Source: Chara braunii (Eukaryota > Streptophyta > Charophyceae > Charales > Characeae). Taken from it: 64,000 nt of DNA. A model generated the notes under the pieces. The model did not search any database, was not told the DNA's origin, and was given only the letters and a program-made list of their open reading frames with translations. Shown here in pieces: positions 10,154-21,638 of this stretch (the first letter of the stretch is position 1; the number at the start of each line of letters is the position of its first letter). The stretch is from NCBI GenBank assembly GCA_003427395.1, contig BFEA01000201.1, forward strand, positions 772,208-836,207. Reading direction: 5' to 3'. The position numbers and the translations under genes are program-made.

Positions 10154-10317
10154 ATAAACTTATACAATGATTGGGAGTACCAGGGCCGTCACCTCGCTTC
10201 AGCTAAGAACAATCTGAGAACTATGAAGAAGTTCAAGAACAATTTAAGAAAAAACTTGAATAGCTGCTGACCTGCCAACCTATTACTAGGCTACTCAAGC
10301 AGCAACCCCCACAGAGC
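10154..10317. other. Short unassigned stretch
   Basis: No feature recognised. It contains a small direct repeat, agaacaatctgag and aagaacaatttaag. Confidence 0.3.
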
Positions 10318-11275
10318 AATCCTGCCTCCATCATCGAAAGGAAGAGGCACAGACTGAGCCGGGTGAAGTTAGCGGCCAATAGCCGGTACCCGCCAAAATT
10401 TCAGCGCCAATCGCATCCACCATCCACTTCCTCCATCCCAATCACCTCCATCCTCCCCAACTCCGTCCTCGTGAAGAGCTTCAAAGAACCTCATCTCCGC
10501 GGGGGCCAAGCACCATCATCACCCTGAAATTCTTTGCCCCCACAATAATTCCAGTCTCCGTCCTCAAGGCGGTGAAATAGCACTACCCAACGCCAATCGT
10601 GCCAGAGTTCACTCTCATCAGCTGGTACCCATCAGACAGCCTAAACTACCCGACGCCAATCGCATCTGATAAGAGCCCCCCCTAGCCAGTACCCATCGAG
10701 CAGCCCTATTTCCTCCCCCTCTCTGTCCTTGTGAAGAATCATTTGATGCCCCTGGGCCCTAACCACTTCAAAGCAGGTCCCCAAAAGCTCCACAAGATGC
10801 TCCGCCAGGTTTTTTTGGAACGGAATACGAAGAGAGAAAACCAAAAAAACAACTTAGAAAATTTCTACGACAGACTTCAGAAATCCTCTGACGAGGAATA
10901 GGCCAAATATAGAAAACCACACAAACCCTGAAACAGACAACCTGAGGAAATCCTGCCTCCATCATCGAAAGGAAGGACCTTATTCGCCATTCCCAACTCC
11001 GTCCTTGTAAAGAGCCCAGAGAGCCTTATCTCAGCAGGGGGCAGGCACCATCATCACCCTGAAATTCCTTGCCCCCACAAGAATTCCAGTCTCTGTCCTT
11101 GAGGGGGTGAAACAACACTGCCCAACGCCAATCGCGCTGAAGTTCGCCCTCAACAGCCGGTACCCATTGGACAGCCTAAACTACCCAATGCCAATCGCAT
11201 CTGATAAGAGTTCCCCCTAGCCGGTACCCGTTGAACAGCCCTATTTCATACTCTCTCCATCCTTGCTAAGAATCC
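10318..11275. repeat. Tandem duplication, about 630-bp period
   Basis: Two diverged copies (about 10318-10740 and 10949-11275) start aatcctgcctccatcatcga and share ccaatcgcatctgataagag and cagccctatttc. Each is itself built of shorter units around gccaatcgc and ccggtaccc. No coding signal. Confidence 0.8.
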
Positions 11276-12430
11276 TTCACTGCCTTCTGCTCCCTACTTC
11301 AAAACAAAACCCCCAGACCCAACAAGATACTGCACTTGACCATCCCATGGGCCCCCTGCTCAAAATTCTGACGAAAACTAATGAAATAGGTCGAATTAGG
11401 AACGACATATCGACTCAGAAACCACCAGAAGTCAGTTACAAAAATAAAAACTAGATGCAATTAAGAAAAGAATTACGAATTTTGGTTTAGGTGTTCACAA
11501 ATTATTTTCAAAATAGATTTTCGAACCTCCGCTATGATTAGAACTTATTGAAAAGGTTGGGAAAAATCAAGGATAGATCAAAGGAACGCTAAAACGTGGA
11601 CTAATTCAAAATACAATGATGTAGATTAAGAAATCATTCCTTGAGATTTATAGATTATGAATCTTGCGCAAAAAGTACGAGTATCCACGTAGAAAGTACA
11701 AATTTCAGGTCAGGAATCAATTACATCCATAATCTCAAGAGTTAAATGTAACAAAATTGAAAAAATTCCAGAACAAACAACTACAACTCAAGAAAAAAGG
11801 AGAAATTCAAGACGACTCAGGAAAAACACGATTGGCAGCAATTTCAGATTATAAGGCGCGGCCGGAATCCTAATCCAATAGAAAACAGCCTCCCGTTCCT
11901 TCTTCCTCAACCAAGACACTTACCTCACCCCCCTCGAACGCCAACCCTGCATCTTTGGGGAAGGAAAAAAACTCCCATCCTCCCACTGCTCGCATCACGG
12001 CTCAGAGCAAAGCAAGCACCAAGAACGTGAACGGCCATCCTCAACCCCCGCAGGAAATCGAAAGACAGTGTGACACCCTCTCGCCAAGCCCGTTGACGAA
12101 TCACCACAGGGGGTTCAAAACCACCCAAGAAACACCTAATATTGTTGAGGAAGGAGGGATTTTCAAAAAACAAGGACGACAAGCCTAACCTAACCCAGCA
12201 ACTCGACACCCCCCGCCCATCTATACCCAACACCCCATCCCCTATCGCACGCCACCATAGCCCACCATCTACCTCGTCGCCAGCTTTTTCGTACAGTGTC
12301 ATACCCTTCTCTCGCCCCCCATGTCGCCCACGCTCTCCTGTAGATCCCGTGTCGCGCCCTCACAATCTCGTCGCATATCACTCCCGCCATCGCCACGCCA
12401 ACCGCTTCGCCCGCGTCGTGTAGAATGCTC
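11276..12430. other. Intergenic, no gene seen
   Basis: AT-rich to about 11860, then C-rich to 12430 with stretches such as ccccccgcccatc. No recognisable product. Confidence 0.4.
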
Positions 12431-13976
12431 TAGCGCAGGGGTGCCGCGTTGTGACGAACCAATTTCTATTCGGCGCGATTTTCTGCGCAATAACAACAAG
12501 GAGTCCTAAGCTGGGAAGGTTGGGCCAATTGCGGGAGATGGGATCCGATGGGAAAATTGCATCGGGGTCCTTGCTTGTTCTTCTTTTTTCGTCGCTTCTC
12601 TTCGGATGGCTGGGGCTAGGGCTGGGCAAGTCCCGGGATGGTCGATTGAGTGGTTGGCGCACCGACGAAGGCGCGATTAATAATGGTTGACGTCGCTTCT
12701 TTCTTGTTCTGCTGTCGGGATTTCGACACGGTAGTCGCGCGGGAATTTTGCTTCTTTCTTTCTGAATTTCCTTTTCGAACCTTGTCGAACCCTCGATGGC
12801 TCTCGAAATTTCAGACTTTCTTTTCGAAATTTGTGCTTTATTAAAGTCCTTTTTGCATTTTTGCGTTAAATAGGAATTTAGGAATTTAGGAATTTAGGAC
12901 TTCGGAACTTCTCTGGCCGTGCGGTGCTCTTTGCTCACGCATTTCTTTTTGCGGTTGCAACGGAGCTCTGGTTAGTCGACGCCCTTAATCTTGCGTGTAA
13001 CTGTAATTTTGGGCGGGGCGCCCTTGTACATGTATCTTTCTTCTTGAGCTTCGTCTTTCTCGCCCTCTCTCTCCTTTGTTGTGTCTAGTTGGCCCGCGGG
13101 CTGCATGATCGGATCGATGCGTGGAGAGTGGCTACGTCCCCCACGCCGTGATCTGACCGTGCAGAACATAGGCATTCCCTCCCCTTCTCTCCCTTCTAAG
13201 TCCTTGCAATTCCGTGTTCGTCGCGCATGCATACACGCTATAAATTTCGGTTGCGCGATTAGATAGCTCTCTTAAACAGTTGTTGGAAGCTCGAGGTAGC
13301 GCGATCAATGAGGGTCGGCTCACGAGCGAAGTAAGAGGTGAGTTGAAGCGGGAGTTGGGCGACCCGACGAGCTGGTGCCGAATGTGCGGGGTTGACGTGT
13401 GGGGCTACGACGGACTGTAGCGTGCGGGCGAACCCGACGGGCACAGGAGGACTAGTGACAACTTCGTGGGTTGGTGCGCGACGACGGACTGTCCGCATCG
13501 GAGAAAGAGAGAGAGAGAGGAAGAGAGTTGAGATGGATGGACGTGGGATTGTGCTTTTTCTTTATCTTCTCCAATCTTGTACATAAGTTTTGATTTCGGC
13601 CTCGGGCGATCCGCCCTTTTTTTTTAATCCGGCATCTCTCCTTGTTTTCGCCTTAATTGGCGTTTTTGCTCGATTTTGATCTCCCCCTTTTCTGTATATG
13701 GGTTCCGCATAATGGGTGATTGAATGGCATGCTCGTTGTTTCTCCCTTTTGCTCGTCCTAGCTCACGATGAATGGCTAATGACAAGAGTTGATGTTGTTG
13801 TGATATCTGATGTGTGCGATGTCATTTTGCCCGATCGGAAATGATTGCTTGCGGGATCCTTTAATGGTTAGGTGATTGGGTGGTTACCTACGCCACGTGG
13901 CAATCTTGCATGTAGGACTGAAACCTCAACTTTTGCACGAGGATCAGCCAATAAGGCCGTGTACGATCGAACACCT
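12431..13976. other. CpG-rich, gene-like zone without an identifiable gene
   Basis: Composition changes to CpG- and T-rich sequence much like the flanks of the GapC gene at 62-64 kb. It includes an aggaatttaggaatttagg repeat (about 12869-12900) and a short GA run (13507-13525). I cannot assemble exons or identify a protein on either strand. It could be an untranslated exon or intron, or the remnant of a gene. Confidence 0.3.
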
Positions 13977-14031
13977 CGTGTGCACACGTGTAAGCGCGAT
14001 CGGATCAACGCGGCCTACACGTGTCCACACG
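13977..14031. repeat. Inverted repeat with CACGTG core, copy 1
   Basis: CACACGTGTAAGC is inverted against GGCCTACACGTGT, forming a stem with a loop of roughly 25 nt. The CACGTG hexamers match the plant G-box, but no promoter context is visible. Confidence 0.6.
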
Positions 14032-14178
14032 GAGGCGATTCGCAATCACTGAGGAGCTTGGCATCTCCAGTATAGGAATAAGTGCGGAATTTTCCCCTCG
14101 CGAGGATTTGAGCCGGCAGGGATTTTCGCAACCATACACGGAGCTCCCTTGCCAGGCGAAACACGACCAGGTGTGTGC

Positions 14179-14242
14179 ATAGTCACTGCGCACACACGTG
14201 TAAACCCGGCCGAAAGGGACGAGGCCTACACGCGTGACTATA
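14179..14242. repeat. Inverted repeat with CACGTG core, copy 2
   Basis: Same architecture as 13977-14031: CACACGTGTAAAC against GGCCTACACGCGT, extended by outer arms ATAGTCAC and GTGACTAT. The loops differ between the two copies, so they are diverged repeats. Confidence 0.6.
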
Positions 14243-15120
14243 GAACCTGCACGCAAATGATAACAGCACCTTCGCAGGAATGACAAGATGTCGTACATCT
14301 CTAGGTACCGAGAATACTGGGAGGAAGAACAGCTTAGGCTGCGGAACCCGGAATTCCCCTGTCTAACTGAGAACGACTGACTGTGTGCCAGGGACTTTCG
14401 CCGCGCCATAACCAGCGACCCGAGGTGCCCCGACTACCCGACTAGTTACAATACTCGGTATTTCATATCCCCCGGCTTCGTCGTCATCGCTACCAATTTC
14501 CCTCCCTTCCATCTCCTCCTTCCGTACCATCAACTCACGGTGGTACCGTGGAATTCCATAGCCCCGTATTGGCCCCACATGCCGTGCAGAAATTGCAGAC
14601 GACGCGACAACCGCCGAGCCTCGGGAATTACGGAGCCTAACCATAACGCACGACGTCAATCGCCACGTGTCCACACCCGGAGGTCCGACTCATAGAAATC
14701 GCAACCCTCACGGACGGACCTCTCCCGAACCGTTGTCCCTAAAACAGGCAGATCGGACAGCCCTTGATGCACCGCGCATGCCATCTGCCTTATGCCGCAC
14801 GACATCGATCGCCATCAGACCGAAAGTAACTCACCCCTCAGCCTTATTGCACCTATGCCCCTGAAACCTTGCCACAGGAGATCTCAGTTCTGACCTAGGA
14901 CTCTACCCCCAATTTCCCAAAAATCCTTGGCACACCCCTTTTTGCACTTCCAGGCCCACATCCCACTCCGATCAGGAAGTCGCGCCGGGCATGAGGTTTT
15001 GGGCGTCATAGTGCTCCCGGTAGCGCCGCGCCCCGAGGTGCCTCTGACCTTGTTTGTCATCAAGATGTCGGTATTCCCATTCCTAAAACATTCATGCTCT
15101 CATAGGCCGACCAACGAAAA
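14243..15120. other. Intergenic, no gene seen
   Basis: GC-balanced sequence with no repeat or product recognised. Confidence 0.4.
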
Positions 15121-15560
15121 AACCCAGATGACTGGTCCCACATGAAAGCACCGCTACGCTCGCCAAAATAGACCGAACAACGGGACAAAACCAACCGGGA
15201 TGCAGACAAGGGTGCCAAAAAACAAACATAACAGATCCTAGCTGACAAGGCCCACATGCAAGCACCGTCCCCTACATCACAGGTCAAACAACGGGACAAT
15301 GACCAACCAGGACAGCAATCAACACCCTTGCCTGCAAAAAGAACTATATAAAGACAATCCCAGATGACTATTCCCACCTAAAAGTACCGCCTCCCATCAA
15401 TAGGCCAAACAACGGAAACCAGCCAACTAGGATGCCAAAAGAAAAAACCTAGATGACAAGTCCCTCATGAAACCACCGCCACGTGGACCGAACAACCCAC
15501 ATGAGAACATCACCACATGGACCGAACAACGAGACAAAACCAACCGGGATGCAGACAAAG
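15121..15560. repeat. Minisatellite, about 5 units of 80-120 bp
   Basis: Units follow the pattern gatgacaagtcccacatgaa, agcaccgccacg, accgaacaacgggacaaaac and caaccgggatgc. They differ in length and by substitutions. Confidence 0.85.
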
Positions 15561-15762
15561 AGGGAGTGTGTCTGTGTCTGTGGATGGGCGGGCAGGTGTG
15601 GGAGGGGGGGGAGGGGGGAAAGTGGGTGGGCGGGCTGGCGGGCGGGTGGGTGCGTGGGTGAGTGCGTTTGTGGGTGGGCGAGCGTGCTTGCGTGTGTGTG
15701 TGGGTGGGTGGGCGTGAGTGCATGTGGGTGGGCGGGCAAGCGTGCATGCGTGTGGGTGGGCG
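15561..15762. repeat. G/GT-rich low-complexity tract
   Basis: Variants of gggtgggcgggc and gtgtgtgggtggg. Runs of three or more G at short spacing could form quadruplexes on the + strand. Confidence 0.85.
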
Positions 15763-15885
15763 GGACCCTTCCTTGTTTATTTTCCGGGGGCTCTGGACCC
15801 TTCCTTGTTTATTTTCCGGGGGCTCTGGACCCTTCCTTGTTTATTTTCCGGGGGCTCTGGGCCCTTCCTTTCTTATTCTCCGGGG
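15763..15885. repeat. 32-bp tandem repeat, 3.8 copies
   Basis: Unit starts at 15763, 15795, 15827 and 15859: ggacccttccttgtttattt followed by tccgggggctct. The first three are identical. The last is diverged. Confidence 0.95.
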
Positions 15886-15984
15886 TGCCGGCCAACTGTG
15901 GGCTGGTAGGTGCCGACCAGTGGAACAGTCGGCCGGTCGACCCCGACTAATCCAGGGGCAGCGACCGTTGGCGTGACTACTCTG

Positions 15985-16193
15985 TGCCAAACTAATTTTC
16001 CCTCCAGAAAAGTCAAAGAGATTATTGAACACATTCCTGCAATGGCAAAGAAGAACACCGCTGCCTGGCCATAAGTGACCGGCTGATAGATCACACGCAC
16101 CTGGACCAAAAAAAGGCCCCTGGTGCAAATCCTGCCAAACTAATTTCCCATCCAGAAAAATCAGAGAGACTATAGAACACATTCCTGCAATGC
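15985..16193. repeat. About 61-bp direct repeat pair
   Basis: Copies at 15985-16045 and 16134-16193. In one minus-strand frame they read IAGMCSIISLTFLEGKLVW and IAGMCSIVSLIFLDGKLVW, so differences are conservative in that frame. The + strand frame is also open. Function unknown. Confidence 0.6.
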
Positions 16194-16646
16194 CCAGGGA
16201 CAATGCTCACCTGGCGATGGTGGGACCGTACCTGGAGAAAACTGGCAATGAATACGGACTGGCCATGGGACTGGCGGGCCCTGCTCTGCGGGGGCTGGAA
16301 CCCTCCACAAGTCATAGCCTTTACCGACGATATGTTCAGCCTGGGGAGAAAAGAAGTCCTCTGGTGTTACATACTTCAATGACTATGGGCAGAACCAAAG
16401 ATCAACCAATGTAGGATGAGCATATATGCAGCGGAAGTCTGATAAACGAACTGACTCACATAGACTGACTCACATAGATATCACTCCACACACATACAAT
16501 CGTGAGATGGTGGGGTCTGAGCCATACATGGACGAGGCTCAGCCCCGTACATACATGCACAGATGAAGGTGGGAGGAGAGACGAAGGAGGTGGGAGATGT
16601 AGGTAGCACCAAATGTCACGGAGATAGAAACCAGTAGGTCACCGAT
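16194..16646. other. Intergenic, no gene seen
   Basis: Contains a short duplicated actgactcacatag near 16450-16475. Nothing else is recognised. Confidence 0.35.
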
Positions 16647-16853
16647 ATGGTAATCCAAAATGTCATCGAACAAGATCAAAATGTCGAGGACAATAAGTCA
16701 CCAATGTCGGAGATACAGAGTCCTAATGTAACCGGTGTCAAATCTGTGATGCAGCCGAGTATCATCCCCAACAATCTCCAAGTCTCGAACCCGGTAAGTA
16801 CCACAGCCTCTTACCACCGAAGTCCAACTCTGATCTCNGTCCAACTAGTATAA
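16647..16853 (+). other. Open frame with donor-like site, possible exon
   Basis: Open for 68 codons with a Ser/Asn/Val/Pro-rich peptide (for example IEQDQNVEDNKSPMSEIQSP), and a gtaagt donor-like string after ctcgaacccg (about 16795). The DNA is also mildly repetitive around gtcacc.at, so the frame may come from an old tandem repeat. No family recognised. Confidence 0.2.
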
Positions 16854-16862
16854 GTCTCCAGT

Positions 16863-16940
16863 CTGAAGAAGAAGAAGAAGAAGAAGAAGAAGAAGAAGGA
16901 GAAGGGAGCCGAGGAGGAGAGAGAGAGAGAGGGGACTGGC
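16863..16940. repeat. (GAA)n then (GA)n microsatellite
   Basis: agaagaagaagaagaagaag-type run to about 16905, then gagagagagagagg. Confidence 0.9.
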
Positions 16941-17209
16941 GATGGGAGGGAGGAGAGAAACCTCCGACTCCCGATACCTCAGGCGGCTATGGCCGCTGAT
17001 ATGCTCAGTCGCCGCCGCTGCTGCGCTAATGCTGCTGCGGCCGCTGCTCCTAGTGCTCCTGCGCTAAGAATACCGCCAGCGCTGTCGCGCCGTACCATAC
17101 CGCACCGCTAGAGTGTCGGTGGGTCGATGGCCTGAATGAGGCCAGACCAGTACTTTTGTACCGGTGGGGCAGAGGCCGGCCTCAATGCTGCGAGGCCTGG
17201 TCGTGCCCT

Positions 17210-17408
17210 GAACCGTCAAGATGGACGGTTCAGCCCCAACCGGCTGGCGGCAGCCTCAAGAGCGCCGCCAGGCCCAAACAGTAATGTCGTTTGGGCCTGC
17301 CCGTCGGGTCTGGTCCAAAGTGAGGCCTTTACGGCCTGTAGTACCCCCAAGGTCGGGCCTTTAGGCCCTACTGTGTCCATCTAACCCTAAGTCGGGTCCG
17401 GTAGGACC
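17210..17408. repeat. Series of six short hairpins
   Basis: Consecutive inverted repeats: GAACCGTC/GACGGTTC (17210-17231), CTGGCGGC/GCCGCCAG (17244-17271), GGCCCAAAC/GTTTGGGCC (17271-17297), AGGCC/GGCCT (17323-17337), GGGCC/GGCCC (17355-17368) and GGTCC/GGACC (17395-17408). Stems differ in sequence but the layout repeats every 20-40 bp. No terminator or RNA family assigned. Confidence 0.7.
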
Positions 17409-17412
17409 GGTG

Positions 17413-18110
17413 TGGCGTCGAAGATGTAACATCTGGGCACTATGGAGGAGATAATGCACGTATGTATGGCAGGGGGTGGGCATCGAGGGGGAAGAATTCA
17501 CTGACACCATCAAATAGTGAATCCGAACAGAATTGATGTCTAGGTGCACAACTCGTACAGAAAAACTGGATCTACTGGGAAAAGAATCAGAAATCCAAAG
17601 GATACAAAAAAGCTTTGCAGAGGACTGGCTGGGGGGAGAGCAAGGGGGATGAATACCGTCCATCAAATGGGAGGGTAGTCCTCAAAACCAACAGGGATCA
17701 ATCATCAGAACCTACGAGTTGCCCTTCCACGACTGGCCTTGGACTTCCCGGATATGTTCCCTCCCCATGCAGGATTCCTGGCAGAACTTTGATGATTCAG
17801 CGGAGGTCGAAGGAGACCAACATGGAAGCAGGAAGGGAACACAGGTTTGTTGCAGTGAGGTCGAATGACAACCACCAGCACAGTCACACAATATTGATAG
17901 CACTTCAAATAGAACGATACGGCCAGGAAAATTTCTTTCTAGCAGGCGGCCACACAGAGGAGGTCAGACAGAACACAGGCTGAAGGGGCGGCCCAACTCA
18001 GGCAGAGGCAGTTACCAGGCCAATCAATGCTGCCATGCAGCACATGAGAGAATCCACTGAAGGAACAGAGTATATGTGAGGATAGTAGGATACCCAATGA
18101 CTTCGCATAT
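17413..18110. other. Intergenic, no gene seen
   Basis: Mixed sequence without recognisable frame or repeat boundary. Confidence 0.35.
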
Positions 18111-18196
18111 AGGATGCTGGACCCAGCTTCCAGCAGGTGCTGCTCGCCAGAAGTAGGCCCCGCAGAGGTTTCAAAAAAAAAAAAATAAAAAAAAAA
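18111..18196 (+). mobile_element. Family N retroposon copy
   Basis: ggatgctggacccagcttcc, agcaggtgctgctcgcc, then an A-rich tail (18173-18196). It is followed by about 60 bp and a second A run (18258-18283) after another aggtttc, so the tail target may itself be duplicated. Confidence 0.65.
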
Positions 18197-18284
18197 TGAA
18201 TCTTACATGGGCAGGGAGAACGATGCATTATCAATTTGCACATCCAGGGAGGTTTCAAAAAAAAAAAAAAAAAAAAAAAAAAAC

Positions 18285-19499
18285 GGCATTTTTGTTGGGT
18301 GGCCAGCAGTTCGGGGTAGAAGGGGGATGCAAACCCGAAGTTGGAAACGGTACAGCAAGTGGAGTAGCAAATAAGAGAAAAAAGAAAAAGATACAACGGC
18401 GGATGGGGCAAGGGTTATGAGTTGGCAAAGGCAAAAAAAACACGTGTCCACAAAGATAACACCGCGTGAGTTTGAAACAGCGATTTGGGTAGAAAAGAAT
18501 CCCTTGGGATTTTTTTATATATATTTTTTCATGCCTGACACCATGGCAGACCCCTGTAGTTATGACACCCGGAGCGAGATCCCACTAGCCATGTACGTGG
18601 ATTATTGTGACGGGTGTGGGACGGGTGGGGGACAGGTGGGCGACAGGTGGGTGGCAGCGTGAAATAGGGAAAATAAATTCGATATATATATATTTTCTTT
18701 TATTTCGGACAGATATGTACAAAGTCAGTACAATTCAACAATGTCTTCATACTTAAATGCAACAAACCATTTCATGACCAAACAAATGAAGAAAAAACAG
18801 CTAAAAAAGAAAAGAAACTGCTCTTCTCACAGATGGTGTCTGCTCCAGGCGGGGTGTCAGATGTCAGGGTATGATTCACTGACCATGGCTGTGGCAGTCA
18901 AGACGACTGCATGCGAGCAGGCACGCGGACCATATTCATTGACAATAGTCTGAGGCTTCCTTGAAATAGGCCGCAGTGCACGCTGTTCGGTTGTTCTGAC
19001 AGAAATTCTCTTTTGCAAAGGAGGGCAAGAGTAACTCCATACATCATTTGCTGTAGGTGAGGGGATCCAACCCTCCCAAACACCTCCCAAACCACAATAA
19101 ATTTCCAGCGATGAAGCCATTCGTCTTTGCCTTCGCCGTGAGTGAAAAGTGTGTGATTTCACGAACCAAAAAACTTGGTTGTGATTTCACTCACGTTTGG
19201 GATGGCCACAGGACCCCAACAACAAAAACAAAAGAAAAACCTACCAATGGGAGAGCAAAAGAAAACATCCTTTTTCCCGTGCCTGACAGTCACCACCACA
19301 ACTACACCGCCCAGGCAAAAGAAATTCCTTGAAAACGACTCATTCCGAAAAGATTGGGGGTCGACACAAAAAAAAAAAGAAGAAGAAACAAGAAAACGAA
19401 ACTGCAAATTGAGGAACAGGAATGAATCTAACTGTCCCTATGGCTTGTATTAGGTTTTGTTTTTTTTGTTGTTCTGTTTCTTCTTCTGTTTTCTGTTCT
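18285..19499. other. Intergenic, no gene seen
   Basis: Short AT and A runs (for example 18510-18530, 19367-19378). No gene. Confidence 0.35.
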
Positions 19500-19750
19500 G
19501 CTCCCTGCCAGCGAGGCAGGGACCACTGCACGGACTTCTGACAACTTGTCAAAGAGGGCATATACTCAGATTCTGTATCTAACCGGTTTCACGTCCATAT
19601 TGGGGCTCCTTTTTTTTTTTTTTGCTTTTCTTTTCTAGGCTCCTTTTTTTTTTTTGCTTTTCTTTTCTGAAAGTAACGTCCCTGATGAACGTGGAGCTGT
19701 AAACGCCCTCACTGAGGGCATACTCTCACACTGACCCCTGATTCTGTATC
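19500..19750. repeat. Family J repeat cluster
   Basis: Contains ccctgccagcgaggcaggga and ccctcactgagggcatactc, strings that recur at 24.3-24.6 kb and, as gggcatactcaca, at 59.4-62.1 kb. T runs lie between (19612-19623, 19642-19653). Confidence 0.6.
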
Positions 19751-19940
19751 CAACTGCTTTCTCGTCAGGAGCGTTGTTGCATTTTTTTTTTCTTGGTTCT
19801 TTTTCCTTTTTCACGTTGTTCGTTTGGGAGGAGTACAAGAAAAGAAATTACAACCGGACCCAGGCTCGGCAAAACTCGGTGCGCAGTGAAATTCAGGTTC
19901 GTTTAAATCAGGAGCGGGTGTACTTGTGGTTTAAACACTC

Positions 19941-20085
19941 TTTTTTTTTCCTTTTTTTTTTTTTCTGAAAAAACATCCGAGGTGGTACTAGGGGTGCTGA
20001 TAAGAGCATACACCGCTAGTACTCCCAGGGAGGCTCCATCTATTGGTGGGGAGCAGCACCTGCTGGAAATCGGGTCCAGCGTCCC
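19941..20085 (-). mobile_element. Family N retroposon copy
   Basis: Minus strand: gggacgctggacccgatttc, cagcaggtgctgctccccac, caatagatggagcc, then about 55 bp and poly(A) (T runs 19941-19964 on +). This is the longest, best-preserved copy. Confidence 0.8.
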
Positions 20086-20530
20086 TGATCCACCTACGTC
20101 GGTAGTGGGATCCACTCCCGGCCTTGCTTTTTCAAACTCTGTGCCTGTTTTCTCCTTTGCCACCACGTGTGTTTTTTGCTCATTCTATACTCGAAAGTGA
20201 CATCAACCTACTTGCCCCAAAGAAAAAATACTCGAACCCAAAAAATAAAATTGCACTTGCATCTCCCCTCCCATTCCCACTGTAGAAGCACCTATGTGTG
20301 GTGCCCGTTGGTCTCTTCTGCAGTTTGGGCAACTACACAAAGGGAAATTCCCGCACTGTGCAGCCCACAACTTTCCTGGCCGCCAGTGTGTGGGTCCAGC
20401 CCTAAGATAAGGGCCTGAGCCTGACACACACCTGAAGAACCATCGCTGGAGAAGGTGCAGCATCAGGCAGAATGTTCCCTTGTTTTCGCCTGGTGCGTGT
20501 ACGGTGTAGTTGGTTCGTTTTCGTCCAATG
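20086..20530. other. Intergenic, no gene seen
   Basis: No feature recognised. Confidence 0.35.
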
Positions 20531-20998
20531 CTTTTTTTTTTTTTTTTTATAAGGCTAATTCTTTAAGNGCAACCAATTCAATTACCTGTCGAATCTGGAC
20601 AGGACGGCCTTTCAGGCCGTTTTTATTGTCATTATCGTATTGTGGGGAACCCCATAGCAACCACATCCGTGCTCAAGCCTCCAATGAGGGAACATGCGGG
20701 AGCTGCACCCACCAGCAGGTGTGATACCTGCTACAGCAGGTGGGCGATACCGGCCAGGGGGTCAGCCGGTAGCATCAGGACCAAGCTTCTTCGATGGGCC
20801 AGTGGCTGTGCCTCCCCTCCGGTCCCTCCCCCGATGAACATCAGCAGTCTCTGCTCAATGCCACTCAGAAGGACCAACGGCATATCTCTGGGTGGCGGGC
20901 GCCAAACTTGCCCAGGAAGGTACATGCGGCCAATGGGGATTGAACCCAAGACCTCCTGAATGTCACTCGCGAGCCTTACCAACCGAGCTAGGCTGCTA
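20531..20998 (-). mobile_element. Family T tRNA-derived SINE, copy A
   Basis: On the minus strand the 5' head has box A TAGCTCGGTTGGTAAGGC and box B GGGTTCAATCCCC, separated as in tRNA genes. A body of about 380 bp follows, and the 3' side ends in an A run (T run 20532-20548 on +). The body includes a GGCCTTTCAGGCC-type hairpin near the 3' end. Copies B and C confirm a family. No coding capacity. Confidence 0.85.
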
Positions 20999-21084
20999 GC
21001 TTCTTCCAATGTTTTGCCTGGGTGCACGTGGTTCATGCTTCGTTTTTTTCCCCCATTTCATACATTTCCCTGGCGGCTGCGAAA

Positions 21085-21134
21085 AGAGCAGGGGAGGCCA
21101 TGACCAGCAAACAGGTGCTGAGCTTGAACCCCTG

Positions 21135-21175
<41 letters not shown>

Positions 21176-21380
21176 CACAGCGGGTGCACTGTTTCAGCTG
21201 TTCGTTTTTTCGGTCATCGTGGCCCTATGCGGTCCTGACCAACCAACAGGTCGTGAGTGCGGAACTCCACAGAAACACACTCTTGGATGGATGCACATGC
21301 ACAGTGTTTGTTTTGTTGGTCATTTTGGCCCTATGCGATCCCGACCAACCAACAGGTGGTGAGCTCAAACCTCCACACTG
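21085..21380. repeat. Tandem repeat with (CA)n
   Basis: Three diverged units of gtcattttggccctatgcga then tcccgaccaaccaacaggt (about 21085-21130, 21212-21265, 21318-21375). A (CA)n run sits at 21136-21172. Confidence 0.75.
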
Positions 21381-21452
21381 CACACACATGCTCACATGCA
21401 TGCATGCACGCATCTGGTTGCACGTCGCAAAGAGAGTTTTCATATATAGGTT

Positions 21453-21533
21453 GTCCGACTTGGGGCTTGAACCCAGGCACAGATCTTGAAGTCTCAAGAG
21501 ACAGAAGAGTTAACCACAGAGGTAGACTCGGAC
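21453..21533 (-). pseudogene. tRNA-like sequence (tRNA pseudogene or SINE head)
   Basis: Minus-strand 81-nt stretch with a complementary acceptor-like pair GTCCGA and TCGGAC, box-A-like CTACCTCTGTGGTTAAC and box-B-like GGGTTCAAGCCCC with a TGGG/CCCA T-stem. The anticodon arm does not fold convincingly, so I do not assign an amino acid. Confidence 0.5.
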
Positions 21534-21638
21534 ACTGTCTGAATTTGAGGACCTACTCTTTTTTTCCTCCATGTGTGACTGTAGTTTACAAAGACCTTGA
21601 GTACAAAAGGCCCCAGTTTTCTGTCATATACGACGACT

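Noticed and set aside
20600-20640. Rho-independent terminator (ggcctttcaggcc then T run)
   Set aside because: It lies in the body of a tRNA-derived SINE in a eukaryote and occurs in both copies. A bacterial terminator makes no sense here.
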